Shown here piece after piece: positions 1-8,749 of a stretch of 64,000 bases of DNA. This DNA is from Lachnospiraceae bacterium C6A11. GTDB taxonomy: Bacteria; Bacillota; Clostridia; Lachnospirales; Lachnospiraceae. Location: NCBI GenBank assembly GCA_000702245.1, contig JNKY01000010.1, forward strand, positions 372,001 through 436,000, written 5' to 3'. A model generated the notes under the pieces. The model was not told the DNA's origin, did no database searches, and saw only the letters and a list, made by a program, of their open reading frames with translations. Position 1 is the first letter of the stretch. Every line of letters begins with the position of its first letter. The position numbers were made by a program, and so were the translations under genes.

Positions 1-326
1 GTGTTGATCCTATTCTTACGAAGCAATTCGTGAAGGAGGCTGCTGATGCGTATATTGCCTTGTCCGGTGAAGCAGCGGATCCAAAGTTTAGTCCGGTATT
101 TGGCAGCTTTGAGGGCTTTCCGCCGACACTTATAATGGTGGGAAATAATGAGATATTACTGGATGACAGCATTAAGCTGCAGGAAAATATGATCCGCGAT
201 GGCGTGAGAGCCGAGCTGGATATTGAGAAGGACGGATGGCATGTGTATCAGCTGGCACCACTTCCGATAGCTAAGAAGGCTATAAAGAGGGCCGCTGAAT
301 TCGTGAGCAATGTGATCGGTCTGTAA
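1..326 (+). CDS. Alpha/beta hydrolase (HSL/esterase-like), C-terminal fragment
   Basis: The reading frame is already open at the first full codon (position 3), so the gene begins upstream of the window and only about 107 C-terminal residues are seen. PPTLIMVGNNEILLDDS followed by DGWHVYQL is the usual end of hormone-sensitive-lipase-like carboxylesterases: the Asp after the ILL turn and the His in GWH would be two of the three catalytic residues. The nucleophile elbow and the oxyanion HGGG motif would lie outside. The next gene starts 57 bases downstream on the same strand and encodes an acyltransferase-like protein, so an esterase paired with an acyl-transfer enzyme is a reasonable reading. 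Substrate unknown. Confidence 0.8.
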   Translation, partial: VDPILTKQFVKEAADAYIALSGEAADPKFSPVFGSFEGFPPTLIMVGNNEILLDDSIKLQENMIRDGVRAELDIEKDGWHVYQLAPLPIAKKAIKRAAEFVSNVIGL

Positions 327-383
327 AACAAACAGTGTTTCGGCCGATAATTATGTGATCCGTCAATAGACAAGAGGTTAGTA

Positions 384-1634
384 ATGGAAAGTGTTAACTG
401 GTATAAAATAGATAATGTTGCGAAGGTTTTCCTGGCGACATGCTCGAAAAGGGACACAAGAACTCTTAGACTGAGCTGCACTCTGAAGGAAACGGTCGAT
501 CCTGAGATACTTCAGAAGGCGGTGAATCTGGCAATCTACGACAGGCCGCAGTTTCAGGTCCGTATCCGCAGGGGTGTATTTTGGCATTATCTTGAGGAAA
601 CCGACATCGAGCCTGTGGTTGCTGAGGAACATGACAGGATATGCCCGGTCCTGTATGTGCCGGCGAAGGCTATGCTGCATTACCAGGTTACATATTTCGA
701 TAAACGTATTAATCTTGATATGTTTCACGCGCTGGCTGACGGAACCGGTGCCATGGAATTCCTGAAGATCATTATTCTGCATTATCTGCAGCTTAAGCAT
801 CCGGGTAAATATCAGGACACAAATATACTTTCCGGCGCTTCGGAGGATGATCTCGGTCAGGACAGTTATAAGCAGTTTTTCGAAAATAAGGGACTTGTTA
901 AGTCGGAATCATACGGAAAAGCATATCATCCGAGAGGGATAAAGCTTCCTTATAATCAGCTGCAGTTTTTTGAAATACATATGCCGGCCAAGCAGATACT
1001 GGCGAAGGCGAAGGAGATTAACGTATCGCTTACAAGCTATATTGCTGCTGCGTGGATGCTTTCCATTTATGGGGATATGCCTCCGCTTCGCCGTAATATG
1101 CCGGTGACGATCTCACTGCCTGTTAACCTCAGAAACTATTATCCGTCGCAGACCTCAAGGAATTTCTTCAATAATGTTGCGGTCTCACATGTATTTGATA
1201 AGGAAATAAGCATCGAGGAGCTGGCGGCCGAATTCGATGTGAAGTTTAAGAGCCTGCTAACCGAAGATAATATCAAGGCGCAGATGGACAGCTTTGAGAC
1301 CATGGAATCCGTTGCTCCGGTCCGTGCAGTGCCTTTATTTATAAAGCAAAAGGTTGTGAAGTATTTTACCCACAGGTCAAATAAAAAGGTATCCATGGTC
1401 CTGTCAAACATGGGTAAGCAGAGCATGCCGGGAGAGCTTAATGATATGGTTGAAACCTTTACGGGTTTCTGTAGCTCGAATAATATATTTTCAACCATAT
1501 TCAGCTGTAAGGAGGATATGTCTCTGGGTGTAGCTTCCCCGTACATGAACACAGGCGTTGTTAAAAATATGGTCAGAAGACTTTCTGAATCCGGAATAGA
1601 TATAAAGGTCTACGCAACGGAGGTTTTGAAATAA
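384..1634 (+). CDS. Alcohol acetyltransferase / condensation-domain-like acyltransferase
   Basis: 416 residues with the architecture of the chloramphenicol-acetyltransferase/condensation superfamily. FHALADG at about residues 114-120 fits the HxxxDG active-site motif, in which the His acts as general base for acyl transfer from acyl-CoA to an alcohol or amine. The length fits the alcohol acetyltransferase (ATF-like) branch. No carrier-protein or adenylation domain is attached, so a peptide synthetase role is unlikely. The start is the ATG after a GAGGTTAG ribosome site. The stop codon overlaps the next ATG by one base (TAATG), implying translational coupling to the zinc-ribbon membrane protein. 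Acceptor substrate unknown; acetylation of a cell-surface or lipid alcohol is a guess from the membrane neighbour. Confidence 0.75.
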   Translation: MESVNWYKIDNVAKVFLATCSKRDTRTLRLSCTLKETVDPEILQKAVNLAIYDRPQFQVRIRRGVFWHYLEETDIEPVVAEEHDRICPVLYVPAKAMLHYQVTYFDKRINLDMFHALADGTGAMEFLKIIILHYLQLKHPGKYQDTNILSGASEDDLGQDSYKQFFENKGLVKSESYGKAYHPRGIKLPYNQLQFFEIHMPAKQILAKAKEINVSLTSYIAAAWMLSIYGDMPPLRRNMPVTISLPVNLRNYYPSQTSRNFFNNVAVSHVFDKEISIEELAAEFDVKFKSLLTEDNIKAQMDSFETMESVAPVRAVPLFIKQKVVKYFTHRSNKKVSMVLSNMGKQSMPGELNDMVETFTGFCSSNNIFSTIFSCKEDMSLGVASPYMNTGVVKNMVRRLSESGIDIKVYATEVLK

Positions 1635-2302
1635 TGAAAAAATGTCCATATTGTAAGATCGAGGTTGGCGGAAATCCGTCTAAGTGTCCACTGTGCCAGA
1701 GCAGGCTCAGCGGTGAAGGCGAAGAGATGCACTTCCCGGCGGTGGATGCTTTAAAGGTCCGCTCCTTTATTTATAAATTGCAAATGCTGATAATTCTGAG
1801 TACCGTAATTATCGGACTCGGTCTTGATTTCTTTTATAAAGTACGTATACCCGGATATCCGAAGCTGCACTGGAGCCTTCTGGTTGCCATGTGGCTCCTT
1901 GCTTTCGAGTTTTTTATCATGAGACAGTTCAGGCCGGATACGGGTTCTGCAAGGAAGGTGACGCTGATCCTGATCGTCATGCTCATAATGCTGCTGGTAA
2001 CGGCTCATTATCTTGATTTCATGTGGCTTGCCCTCGACTGGGTGGTTCCGATCGTTCTGGCGGCAATGATGATCACGAATTTTGTTCTCGCGATGATTGA
2101 TAAGCGTGGAAATACTATGGCGTATCTCCTGTCGGGGTCTCTATTCGGGCTCCTGCCTTGTATCATACGTTTTGCTGCCGAGGGTAAGATGTCTGTAACA
2201 TGGCTGGTATGCAGTATGGTGGGTACGATACTGCTTGTTGCGGCCATTATTTTCAGGGGGAGAGCCGTATTTGGAGAGATTCAGAGAAGGTTTAATCTGT
2301 AA
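1634..2302 (+). CDS. Zinc-ribbon membrane protein (DUF6320-like)
   Basis: 222 residues. The N-terminus has two CxxC pairs (CPYC and CPLC within the first 22 residues), a small zinc ribbon. After a charged linker come about six hydrophobic helices, starting near residue 50 (LQMLIILSTVIIGLGL) and ending close to the C-terminus. This pattern matches the DUF6320 family, which I recall next to alcohol-acetyltransferase-like genes in clostridia; the pairing here agrees. The start overlaps the upstream stop by one base. No catalytic motif is visible. It may anchor or regulate the acyltransferase at the membrane, which is inference only. Confidence 0.75.
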   Translation: MKKCPYCKIEVGGNPSKCPLCQSRLSGEGEEMHFPAVDALKVRSFIYKLQMLIILSTVIIGLGLDFFYKVRIPGYPKLHWSLLVAMWLLAFEFFIMRQFRPDTGSARKVTLILIVMLIMLLVTAHYLDFMWLALDWVVPIVLAAMMITNFVLAMIDKRGNTMAYLLSGSLFGLLPCIIRFAAEGKMSVTWLVCSMVGTILLVAAIIFRGRAVFGEIQRRFNL

Positions 2303-2356
2303 GCCGGCTGTTAATATTTATTAATGCTTTTTAAGACTTTGAGGTTAACTTAACAC

Positions 2357-2385
2357 TTGATTTTTTCGGTCAGATAACATAAGAT
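2357..2385 (+). promoter_or_regulatory. Sigma-A promoter for the cdaA operon
   Basis: TTGATT (2357-2362), a 17-base spacer and TAAGAT (2380-2385). It lies about 70 bases upstream of the first gene of the 2457-6959 operon. The predicted start falls inside the hairpin at 2387-2414. Confidence 0.45.
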
Positions 2386-2386
2386 A

Positions 2387-2421
2387 AAGGGTATAGTTGA
2401 TTAACTGTGCCCTTAATTTTT
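2387..2421 (+). terminator. Hairpin terminator or leader attenuator
   Basis: A 12-bp stem with two G-U pairs (AAGGGTATAGTT / AACTGTGCCCTT) and a GATT loop is followed by AATTTTTG. It can end the upstream acyltransferase operon. The 3' arm TGCCC can also pair with GGGCA just downstream (about 2424-2428), giving an alternative fold. Confidence 0.5.
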
Positions 2422-2456
2422 GTGGGCAAAATAACTGTTAGGCAGGCAAATGTAAA

Positions 2457-2951
2457 ATGGTAGATAATGAAAAGGTCAGGATAATGACCAGGATCGCTAT
2501 TTACGAGAAGAACAATGAGCATGAGGGACTTGCGCTGGCTAAGTTTTTCAGAGAGGACTATATAAAGTACAATCTTCTGAAGACACTTGTCACATCCACC
2601 TTCTGCTTCTGGACGTTTGTAGCGGCATCTGTACTTGTTGATTTTGAAAAATATCTTTCTGAATTTGGATCGGCAAATTACTTTAAGGTTGTCAGTAAGC
2701 TTATGCGAGACTACTGTATCTTCCTGCTGATATTTGAGATTGTTGCTTTCGTGGCATATTCTTACAGGTATTACAAGGCGAAGCCCGGACTTGTTGAGTA
2801 TAACGGAAATCTCAGAAGACTGATCGAGTACTACGACAGACTTGAGACCACCGATACGAAGAAGTACAAGGTTAGCAGCAGCATCGGGGGAGACATAGAT
2901 GACCTTGATCTGAGTACATTCAAACGGGACAAAGGAGAGAAAGATAAATGA
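2457..2951 (+). CDS. Two-TM membrane protein of unknown function, cdaA operon
   Basis: 164 residues, not recognised as a named family. Two hydrophobic helices are evident, about residues 43-62 (LVTSTFCFWTFVAASVLV) and 84-105 (YCIFLLIFEIVAFVAYSY). A basic stretch follows, then a Lys/Asp-rich cytoplasmic tail. The last codons overlap the next start by four bases (ATGA at 2948-2951), so it is translationally coupled to the 562-residue membrane protein and probably works with it. It is the first gene of the operon that leads to cdaA. No enzymatic motif is visible. Confidence 0.75.
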   Translation: MVDNEKVRIMTRIAIYEKNNEHEGLALAKFFREDYIKYNLLKTLVTSTFCFWTFVAASVLVDFEKYLSEFGSANYFKVVSKLMRDYCIFLLIFEIVAFVAYSYRYYKAKPGLVEYNGNLRRLIEYYDRLETTDTKKYKVSSSIGGDIDDLDLSTFKRDKGEKDK

Positions 2952-4636
2952 AGGATCTAGTAAAGATCAAAAATAGGATCAGAAATTTTATAAGAAATTT
3001 CGATGACATACTTATTCCTGTCATACGTCTTATCTGGGCATTTGTAGTATTTACATCGATAAATAAAGTATTTACATATTCGTCACTTTTCAGTAAGGAA
3101 ATATTTGTTCTCCTTATTTCAATCTTATGCGCGCTGATGCCGGATGCATTCATGCTCTTCGTTGTCGGCGCCGTAATAAGTGTCAACTCATTCGCGGTAT
3201 CGCTTGAGTCGGGCCTCTTCTTTGTGCTCATCTTCGTTGCGATGTACTGCGTATATCTGAGATTTTTCCCGAAGCATTGTTATATCCTGCTTCTTTCGTT
3301 TGTATTTACATATATGTCTTTCTCGGGAATACTTCCGCTTTTCATAGGAGTTATTGCCGGTGTCGGCGGCGCAGCTCCGGCGGCTTTCGGTATCATCATC
3401 TATTATTACGGACAGAACCTGAAGGACATCGATGTTGCACTCAGATTTGCAGCAGACCCTGACAAGGTTGAGGTTTTCAATAAACTGAAGGATAATTTCC
3501 AGCACAACAAGGAAATGATCGGTATGATCGCTGCTTTCGCGGTTACTATCATCGTTACAGGCATCATCTACAGACTTTCATTCAAGTTTTCACAGTATAT
3601 TGCCATCGGAGTCGGCGCTCTGACAAATATTATCGCTTTCGCGGTTGCAGGCAACAAGGTCGGCTTCAAGTTCGATATGGGCAGCATCACAATGGCTACG
3701 ATCTTCGGACTTATAATTGTTCTCTTCTTCCAGTTCTGCAAGGGACTTATCGATTACAGGAAGACTGAGAGAGTACAGTTCGAGGATGATGAATATTATT
3801 ACTATGTCAAGGCGGTTCCGAAGTTCGGCGAGGACCTTGAGAAGGCAGCACGTATGAGAAAGCAGGCTGCGGCAATAGCTAAGAATCCTCCACTCGGTAA
3901 GAGTCTTACTCCTGAAGAGGCAAGGCAGAGAAGGATGGAAGCTGAGAGAAGAAAGCAGGCAGCTATGGCGGCACAGGCTAAGCAGCAGGCAGCTCAGGGC
4001 GAGACCGGAGAGCTCCAGGCACCGGCATTACCTGGCGGGGCATCTAAGGCAGCTGGTGCAGCAGCTCAGGGTGCAGCAAAGACAGCAACGGCTGCGGCAG
4101 GAACAACAGCAGCAGCTAAGGCAGCGGGCGAGGTTCAGGCACCGGTTGTTCGTAAGTCGATGAGCGCAGCGCAACCACAGGATATGGATAAAGCTCAGAG
4201 ACCGGCGGCAGCTCCACAGGCAGCTCAGAGACCGGCGGCAGCTCCACAGGCAGCTCAGAAACCGGCGGCAGCTCCTCAGACAGCACAGAAGCCGGCAGAA
4301 AAAACAGTAATGGAAAGTACAAGTCCAACTCAGCAGGCTGTAAGGCAGGCAGAGAAGGATCTTAATAAGACTATAGAAGACGCTCTTACAAGAAGCACGG
4401 TTCAGCCGGGCGGCTTCATAGACGTTGAGAGACAGACAACACCGGCTGTTTATTCAGCAACCGATAAGCTTACGTCGGAGACGGCAGCAAGAAAGCCTGC
4501 ACAGGCGAAGAGTGCCACTAAACCGGCAGCAGCAAAGAATCCTAACAGAAATCCAAATAGAAATCCTAACAGAAACCCTAACAGGAATCCAAACAGGAAT
4601 CCTAACAGGACTCAGGATATGGATGTAGAAGATTAA
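2948..4636 (+). CDS. Polytopic membrane protein with low-complexity Ala/Pro/Gln tail
   Basis: 562 residues. The first 270 hold about eight hydrophobic helices (for example ILIPVIRLIWAFVVF, LLISILCALMPDAFML, FGLIIVLFFQFC). The rest is a hydrophilic tail: Lys/Arg/Gln-rich coiled-coil-like sequence, Ala/Gln/Pro repeats encoded by a 30-bp tandem repeat, and six NPNR tetrapeptides near the end. The fold is not recognised. It overlaps the upstream gene by four bases and lies 48 bases before cdaA, so it may be a membrane partner of the diadenylate cyclase complex or of cell-envelope growth. That role is inferred from position only. Confidence 0.8.
   Translation: MKDLVKIKNRIRNFIRNFDDILIPVIRLIWAFVVFTSINKVFTYSSLFSKEIFVLLISILCALMPDAFMLFVVGAVISVNSFAVSLESGLFFVLIFVAMYCVYLRFFPKHCYILLLSFVFTYMSFSGILPLFIGVIAGVGGAAPAAFGIIIYYYGQNLKDIDVALRFAADPDKVEVFNKLKDNFQHNKEMIGMIAAFAVTIIVTGIIYRLSFKFSQYIAIGVGALTNIIAFAVAGNKVGFKFDMGSITMATIFGLIIVLFFQFCKGLIDYRKTERVQFEDDEYYYYVKAVPKFGEDLEKAARMRKQAAAIAKNPPLGKSLTPEEARQRRMEAERRKQAAMAAQAKQQAAQGETGELQAPALPGGASKAAGAAAQGAAKTATAAAGTTAAAKAAGEVQAPVVRKSMSAAQPQDMDKAQRPAAAPQAAQRPAAAPQAAQKPAAAPQTAQKPAEKTVMESTSPTQQAVRQAEKDLNKTIEDALTRSTVQPGGFIDVERQTTPAVYSATDKLTSETAARKPAQAKSATKPAAAKNPNRNPNRNPNRNPNRNPNRNPNRTQDMDVED
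4193..4300 (+). repeat. 30-bp tandem repeat in the tail of the cdaA-locus membrane protein
   Basis: Three 30-bp units start at 4193, 4223 and 4253, followed by a partial fourth. Each encodes ten residues of the form AQRPAAAPQA. In-frame, so copy-number change would alter tail length without a frameshift. Confidence 0.85.
4538..4609 (+). repeat. Six tandem NPNR codon repeats
   Basis: Six 12-bp units encode NPNR six times just before the acidic end of the protein. Synonymous codons vary between units (CCT/CCA, AAC/AAT, AGA/AGG), so the peptide rather than the DNA appears conserved. Confidence 0.85.
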
Positions 4637-4684
4637 CGGACAATGGACTTGGGTTAGAACCTGACCGTCCGGGATGCAAATGGG

Positions 4685-5572
4685 GTGTGCATAGTGTATG
4701 GTTTCTGGTTACAGATCAAGGAGTATTTTGACTGGTTCTATATTCCACATATAGGCTGGCAGGATGTCCTTGACATCATCATAATTGCATATATCATCTA
4801 TCACATTTTGTCATGGATAAAGCAAAGCCGCGCGTGGACACTGCTTCGTGGTATGGTTCTTATCGCGTTTTTTATCGGACTTGCGGCGATATTCAGACTG
4901 AACACGCTGCTGTTCCTTGCGAAAAACATGATAAATGTCGGTATTATCGCGGTTATCGTTCTCTTCCAGCCGGAGCTGAGACATGCGCTCGATGAGCTCG
5001 GAAGGAAGAAGATTCTCAAACACATCTTCACATTTGATGACAAGAAAAGCGGAGAGCAGAAGGTCAGTGATAAGACCATCTATGAGCTCGTTAAGACGTC
5101 TGTTGAACTTTCAAAGGATAAGACAGGCGCTCTTATTGTGCTTGAACACGATACGCCGCTCGGTGAGTACGAGCAGACCGGTATCAGCATAGATGCGCTT
5201 GTTACGGAGCAGCTCCTCGTAAATATATTTGAGAAAAATACACCTCTTCACGACGGCGCGGTCATCATCAGAAATAACCGTGTTGTTGCGGCAACCTGCT
5301 ATCTGCCGTTGACAGAAAGAAGTGATGTCAACAAGAAGCTGGGAACAAGGCACAGAGCGGGCCTTGGCATAAGTGAGGTTACGGACAGCCTGACCATTAT
5401 TATTTCCGAGGAGACCGGAAATATATCAGTTGCATATATGGGATCGCTTTACAAGGATCTTGATGAGGACAGCCTCAGGCGTCATCTTCAGAGTCTCCAG
5501 GACAGATCTGATGAGATCAGAGTCCATAGAAAACATAAAAAAGGAGGCGTGAAGAATGAAGAACAAGTCTGA
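4685..5572 (+). CDS. cdaA: Diadenylate cyclase CdaA (c-di-AMP synthase)
   Basis: Makes cyclic di-AMP from two ATP at the membrane. Three N-terminal helices (about residues 26-45, 52-70 and 80-95) precede a DisA_N domain with the catalytic motifs LHDGA (188-192) and TRHRAG (221-226). Length (295) is slightly above the usual 270-285. The GTG at 4685 has no clear ribosome site; the in-frame GTG at 4694, eight bases after GGGG, is an equally good start. It overlaps the ybbR-like gene by 17 bases, the standard arrangement in which CdaR/YbbR modulates CdaA. Cyclic di-AMP controls potassium and osmolyte transport and wall homeostasis in Firmicutes (family knowledge). Confidence 0.93.
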   Translation: MCIVYGFWLQIKEYFDWFYIPHIGWQDVLDIIIIAYIIYHILSWIKQSRAWTLLRGMVLIAFFIGLAAIFRLNTLLFLAKNMINVGIIAVIVLFQPELRHALDELGRKKILKHIFTFDDKKSGEQKVSDKTIYELVKTSVELSKDKTGALIVLEHDTPLGEYEQTGISIDALVTEQLLVNIFEKNTPLHDGAVIIRNNRVVAATCYLPLTERSDVNKKLGTRHRAGLGISEVTDSLTIIISEETGNISVAYMGSLYKDLDEDSLRRHLQSLQDRSDEIRVHRKHKKGGVKNEEQV

Positions 5573-6959
5573 AAAAGGCTTCTTTAAGTCAATCTGGCTG
5601 AAGCTCCTTTCAATCGTGATCGCCTTCGTAATATGGCTGATCGTTGTAAATGTTGATGATTATAAGATTGTTAAGGAAATCTACGGTATACCTGTAGAGC
5701 AGATAAACGGTGAGCAGATCGAAGAGGGCGGACTCGTATTTGACGTTACCTCGGGTGAAACCGTAAACATCGTTGTTGAGGGCAGGCGTTCGATCGTTAA
5801 TCAGCTCACAGCCAAGGATTTCACTGCGACTGCGGATCTTTCAAAGCTTTCTTACACAAATACAGCAAATATCGTTGTCGAGCCGAACAATTCTTCTTAC
5901 GAGGATAAGCTGACGATAACGGTTGTGGATGATGCGATGACTCTCTCCATCGAGGAGAAGAAGTCAAAGCAGTTCGAGATTGTTGTTGCAACCAAGGGAA
6001 ATGTTGCTGACGGCTATGCTCTGGGCAAGGCATTCACGGCACCTGCAGTTGTAAATGTTACAGGTCCGGAATCTCTGATAAATAAGATCAGAAGTGTAAA
6101 GGTAACAGTTGAGGTTACCAACAGGTACGAGGATTTTGAAGTTACGGTGAAGCCGGTGATCTACGACGGAAATGATGAGATCATGACATCGTCAAAGCTT
6201 TCGATGAATGTAGAAGAGGTTAAGGTTTTCGTGCCGATCTACGAGACGAAGTCTGTACCGATAAGGTTCTACACTAAGGGCGGCGTTGCGAGTGGTTATG
6301 AGCTTACTGATATCACAGCAAGTATCAATGAGATAATCGTTGCGGGCAAGGCTGAGGACATCGAGAAGCTTGCTTACATTTCGATAAATGATCTTGATGT
6401 AACAGATATTACAGAAAATACGACTTTTGAAAGGTCTATCTCGAACTTCCTGCCTGATGGCATCTATCTGGCTGATTCGGTTGATACGATAGTAATCACC
6501 GTAAACGTGGAAGGATTGATCACGAAGAATATCACAGTTACGGCTGAGGATATCGAGCTGATCAATAAGGATGATGACCTGTATGTTTATTCGATTCAGA
6601 TACAGGGCGCATTTGTTGTGAGTGTTACAGGTCTGGAGAGAAATGTCAGCGGCATTGATGTAAATGATCTAAATCCGCTGATCGACTGTAAGGATATCGA
6701 GCCGGGAACGACTCCTGCTGAGGTTTCCGTGAAGCTGAGCAGCCGCTACAGAGTTGATAAGAACGGAACAGTTCTTCTGAATGTGGTTGAGAAGCCTGAG
6801 GAAACGACAGAGGATGGACAGACAGGCGGCGCTACGACAGAATCCGGTGGAGCTGACAAGCCTGAAGGAACAACTGAGGCCAGAAACGGAAACGGCGGCT
6901 TTGATGGAAATACCGGATATGCCAATGATACTCAGAGTGCTCTAACAACGGAGGAATAG
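5556..6959 (+). CDS. YbbR-domain protein (CdaR-like regulator of CdaA)
   Basis: 467 residues: one N-terminal transmembrane helix (about residues 12-30, LKLLSIVIAFVIWLIV) followed by an extracytoplasmic region of about four YbbR repeats, recognisable by recurring pieces such as VNVTGPESLINKI and SVPIRFYTKGGVASGY. The last 50 residues are a Thr/Glu/Gly-rich tail. CdaR proteins bind CdaA and adjust its activity; the 17-base overlap with cdaA supports a complex. GGAGGCGTGAAG before the ATG is a clear ribosome site inside the end of cdaA. Confidence 0.88.
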   Translation: MKNKSEKGFFKSIWLKLLSIVIAFVIWLIVVNVDDYKIVKEIYGIPVEQINGEQIEEGGLVFDVTSGETVNIVVEGRRSIVNQLTAKDFTATADLSKLSYTNTANIVVEPNNSSYEDKLTITVVDDAMTLSIEEKKSKQFEIVVATKGNVADGYALGKAFTAPAVVNVTGPESLINKIRSVKVTVEVTNRYEDFEVTVKPVIYDGNDEIMTSSKLSMNVEEVKVFVPIYETKSVPIRFYTKGGVASGYELTDITASINEIIVAGKAEDIEKLAYISINDLDVTDITENTTFERSISNFLPDGIYLADSVDTIVITVNVEGLITKNITVTAEDIELINKDDDLYVYSIQIQGAFVVSVTGLERNVSGIDVNDLNPLIDCKDIEPGTTPAEVSVKLSSRYRVDKNGTVLLNVVEKPEETTEDGQTGGATTESGGADKPEGTTEARNGNGGFDGNTGYANDTQSALTTEE

Positions 6960-6969
6960 AGTTAATGAT

Positions 6970-7022
6970 AGCGGAACAACCATAGGGGTGTGGTTGTCCG
7001 GAGAATGTGCAGAGGGTGCACA
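6970..7022 (+). other. Two hairpins between ybbR and the sirtuin gene
   Basis: ACAACCATA pairs with TGTGGTTGT (within 6970-7002) and TGTGCA pairs with TGCACA (7006-7022). Neither is followed by a T-run, so they are RNA-processing, stabilising or partial-terminator structures rather than a clear terminator. Confidence 0.35.
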
Positions 7023-7042
7023 GTGTTAGGAGGGGTGTTACG

Positions 7043-7795
7043 ATGAATGAAAGTATTCAGAAGCTGCAGGATGCGATAAACGAATCGAATTATATCGTAT
7101 TTTTCGGAGGCGCAGGCGTTTCTACTGAGAGCGGCATACCTGATTTCAGAAGTCAGGACGGTCTCTACAGCCAGAAATACAAATACCCGCCTGAGACGAT
7201 AGTAAGTCATACGTTCTTTATGCATTATACCGAGGACTTTTACGAGTTTTACAAGGATAAAATGCTGATAACCGATGCGAAGCCGAATGCTGCGCATAAG
7301 AAGCTTGCCGAGATGGAGGCGGCCGGAAAGCTGAAGGCTGTCATTACGCAGAATATCGACGGACTTCACCAGGCAGCAGGCAGTAAGGAGGTTCTTGAGC
7401 TTCACGGCTCGACGCTCCGCAATTACTGTATGAAGTGCGGCAAGAAGTTCAGCAGCACCGACGAGGATGTGCATGCAGGTGTAAAATACATCCTTAATTC
7501 GCCTGGGGTTCCGAAGTGCGATAAGTGCGGCGGAGTGATAAGACCGGACGTTGTCCTCTATGAGGAGGGACTTGATTCGGATGTTATCTCAAGATCGATA
7601 AAGCACATCGCGAAGGCTGATATGCTTATCATCGGTGGCACAAGCCTTGTTGTTTATCCGGCAGCAGGATTCATAGATTATTTCAGAGGAAAGCATCTCG
7701 CGGTGATCAATATGTCACCGACGGCGAGAGATGTATCGGCTGATATACTTGTGACCGAGAAGATAGGAGAGGTTTTCTCGCAGATTACTGTATAA
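7043..7795 (+). CDS. cobB: NAD-dependent protein deacylase, Sir2 family
   Basis: 250 residues. All sirtuin motifs are visible: GAGVSTESGIPDF (24-35) for NAD binding, TQNIDGLH (102-109), catalytic His121 in ELHGS, the Cys4 zinc site (129/132 and 159/162) and GGTSLVVYPA. It removes acyl groups from lysines, consuming NAD. The start is the ATG at 7043, eight bases after TTAGGAGGGG; upstream in-frame codons lack a ribosome site and are not conserved-looking. It is convergent with upp and shares its terminator. The usual sirtuin partner genes are not adjacent. Confidence 0.93.
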   Translation: MNESIQKLQDAINESNYIVFFGGAGVSTESGIPDFRSQDGLYSQKYKYPPETIVSHTFFMHYTEDFYEFYKDKMLITDAKPNAAHKKLAEMEAAGKLKAVITQNIDGLHQAAGSKEVLELHGSTLRNYCMKCGKKFSSTDEDVHAGVKYILNSPGVPKCDKCGGVIRPDVVLYEEGLDSDVISRSIKHIAKADMLIIGGTSLVVYPAAGFIDYFRGKHLAVINMSPTARDVSADILVTEKIGEVFSQITV

Positions 7796-7824
7796 AAAAA
7801 ACGCCCCGCGGGGCGTTTTTTTAT
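7796..7824. terminator. Bidirectional Rho-independent terminator
   Basis: The 16-bp palindrome at 7801-7816 (ACGCCCCGCGGGGCGT) has A-run on the left and T-run on the right, so it terminates both the sirtuin gene and upp. It lies directly against both stop codons. Confidence 0.93.
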
Positions 7825-8465
7825 TTTGTGCCGAAAATACGGTCACCGGCATCTCCAAGGCCGGGCATGATGTACGCGTTGTCGTTGAGTCCTCTGTCGA
7901 GGTTACCGACGTAGATATCGATGTCAGGGTGAGCATTCATGAGGTTCTCGAGTCCCTCGGGAGCTGCGATAACGCACATGAATTTTATATGCTTTCCGCC
8001 GTGCTGCTTGATGAAATTTACTGCTTCAACAGCAGAGCCGCCGGTTGCAAGCATCGGATCGAGAACGACGATAAGTCTCTGGTCGATCGGATCAGGAAGC
8101 TTGCAGTAGTATTCGTGAGGAAGGTGGGTTTCAGGATCTCTGTAGAGACCGATGTGACCAACCTTTGCAGACGGTACGAGAGCGTGGATACCGTTTACCA
8201 TTCCGAGTCCGGCACGGAGTATCGGAACTATGGCGAGCTTCTTACCGTCGATGGTAGGAGTCATGCAGGTTTCGATAGGAGTTTTTACCTCGACGTCCAC
8301 AAGCGGCAGGTCGCGAAGTGCCTCGTAAGCTTCAAGCATTGCTATTTCCTCGATAAGGCTTCGGAATTCGTAGGTACCTGTTTCTGCATTTCTGAGCATC
8401 GAGATTTTGTGTTTGATCAGAGGATGCTCCATTATTTCAACGTGTTTATTGCCTTTGTAATACAT
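7821..8465 (-). CDS. upp: Uracil phosphoribosyltransferase
   Basis: Salvages uracil to UMP using PRPP. 214 residues, the family's normal size. The PRPP-binding loop [13 protein letters not shown] and the C-terminal uracil-binding segment [16 protein letters not shown] are intact, as is the ILRAGLGM segment. The start chosen at 8465 has GAGGGG about six bases before the ATG; an in-frame ATG twelve codons in is closer to the shortest homologues. Single gene with its own leader, facing away from the pilus locus. A uracil permease gene lies 26 kb away in the same window. Confidence 0.95.
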   Translation of the reverse strand: MYYKGNKHVEIMEHPLIKHKISMLRNAETGTYEFRSLIEEIAMLEAYEALRDLPLVDVEVKTPIETCMTPTIDGKKLAIVPILRAGLGMVNGIHALVPSAKVGHIGLYRDPETHLPHEYYCKLPDPIDQRLIVVLDPMLATGGSAVEAVNFIKQHGGKHIKFMCVIAAPEGLENLMNAHPDIDIYVGNLDRGLNDNAYIMPGLGDAGDRIFGTK

Positions 8466-8599
8466 ATTTAACCCCTCGCTTTTCCTAAAATTTAGCGTTA
8501 AATAACTCTTCTAACATTGTACAACCGAAAGCTGAGATATGCAATGGAATGTTGTGAAGAAGTGGGTCGGTGGCGGTGGCTCATGGCTTTAGAAAACAT

Positions 8600-8641
8600 T
8601 TGACCTTTGGGGCTTGAAATAGTATACTTATAGTGTATAAA
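8600..8641 (+). promoter_or_regulatory. Overlapping tandem promoters of the giant-pilin operon
   Basis: TTGACC (8600-8605), 17 bases, TATACT (8623-8628); and TTGAAA (8614-8619), 16 bases, TATAAA (8636-8641). Both point at the first giant prepilin gene, leaving a leader of about 100 bases. No c-di-GMP riboswitch consensus was recognised in the leader. Confidence 0.6.
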
Positions 8642-8749
8642 TGCGTAAACTGTACCCGATGTTATTTTAGGTTTTAGAGGGGACTGTGGAATAGACATTG
8701 AGATGCATCAGTTTGTGGATTTTGGATGCGTTTCACGAGGTATTTGCGT

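Noticed and set aside
8466-8725. c-di-GMP riboswitch upstream of the giant prepilin
   Set aside because: T4P genes in clostridia can have such riboswitches, but the conserved GEMM core was not found in the leader; only promoters are supported.
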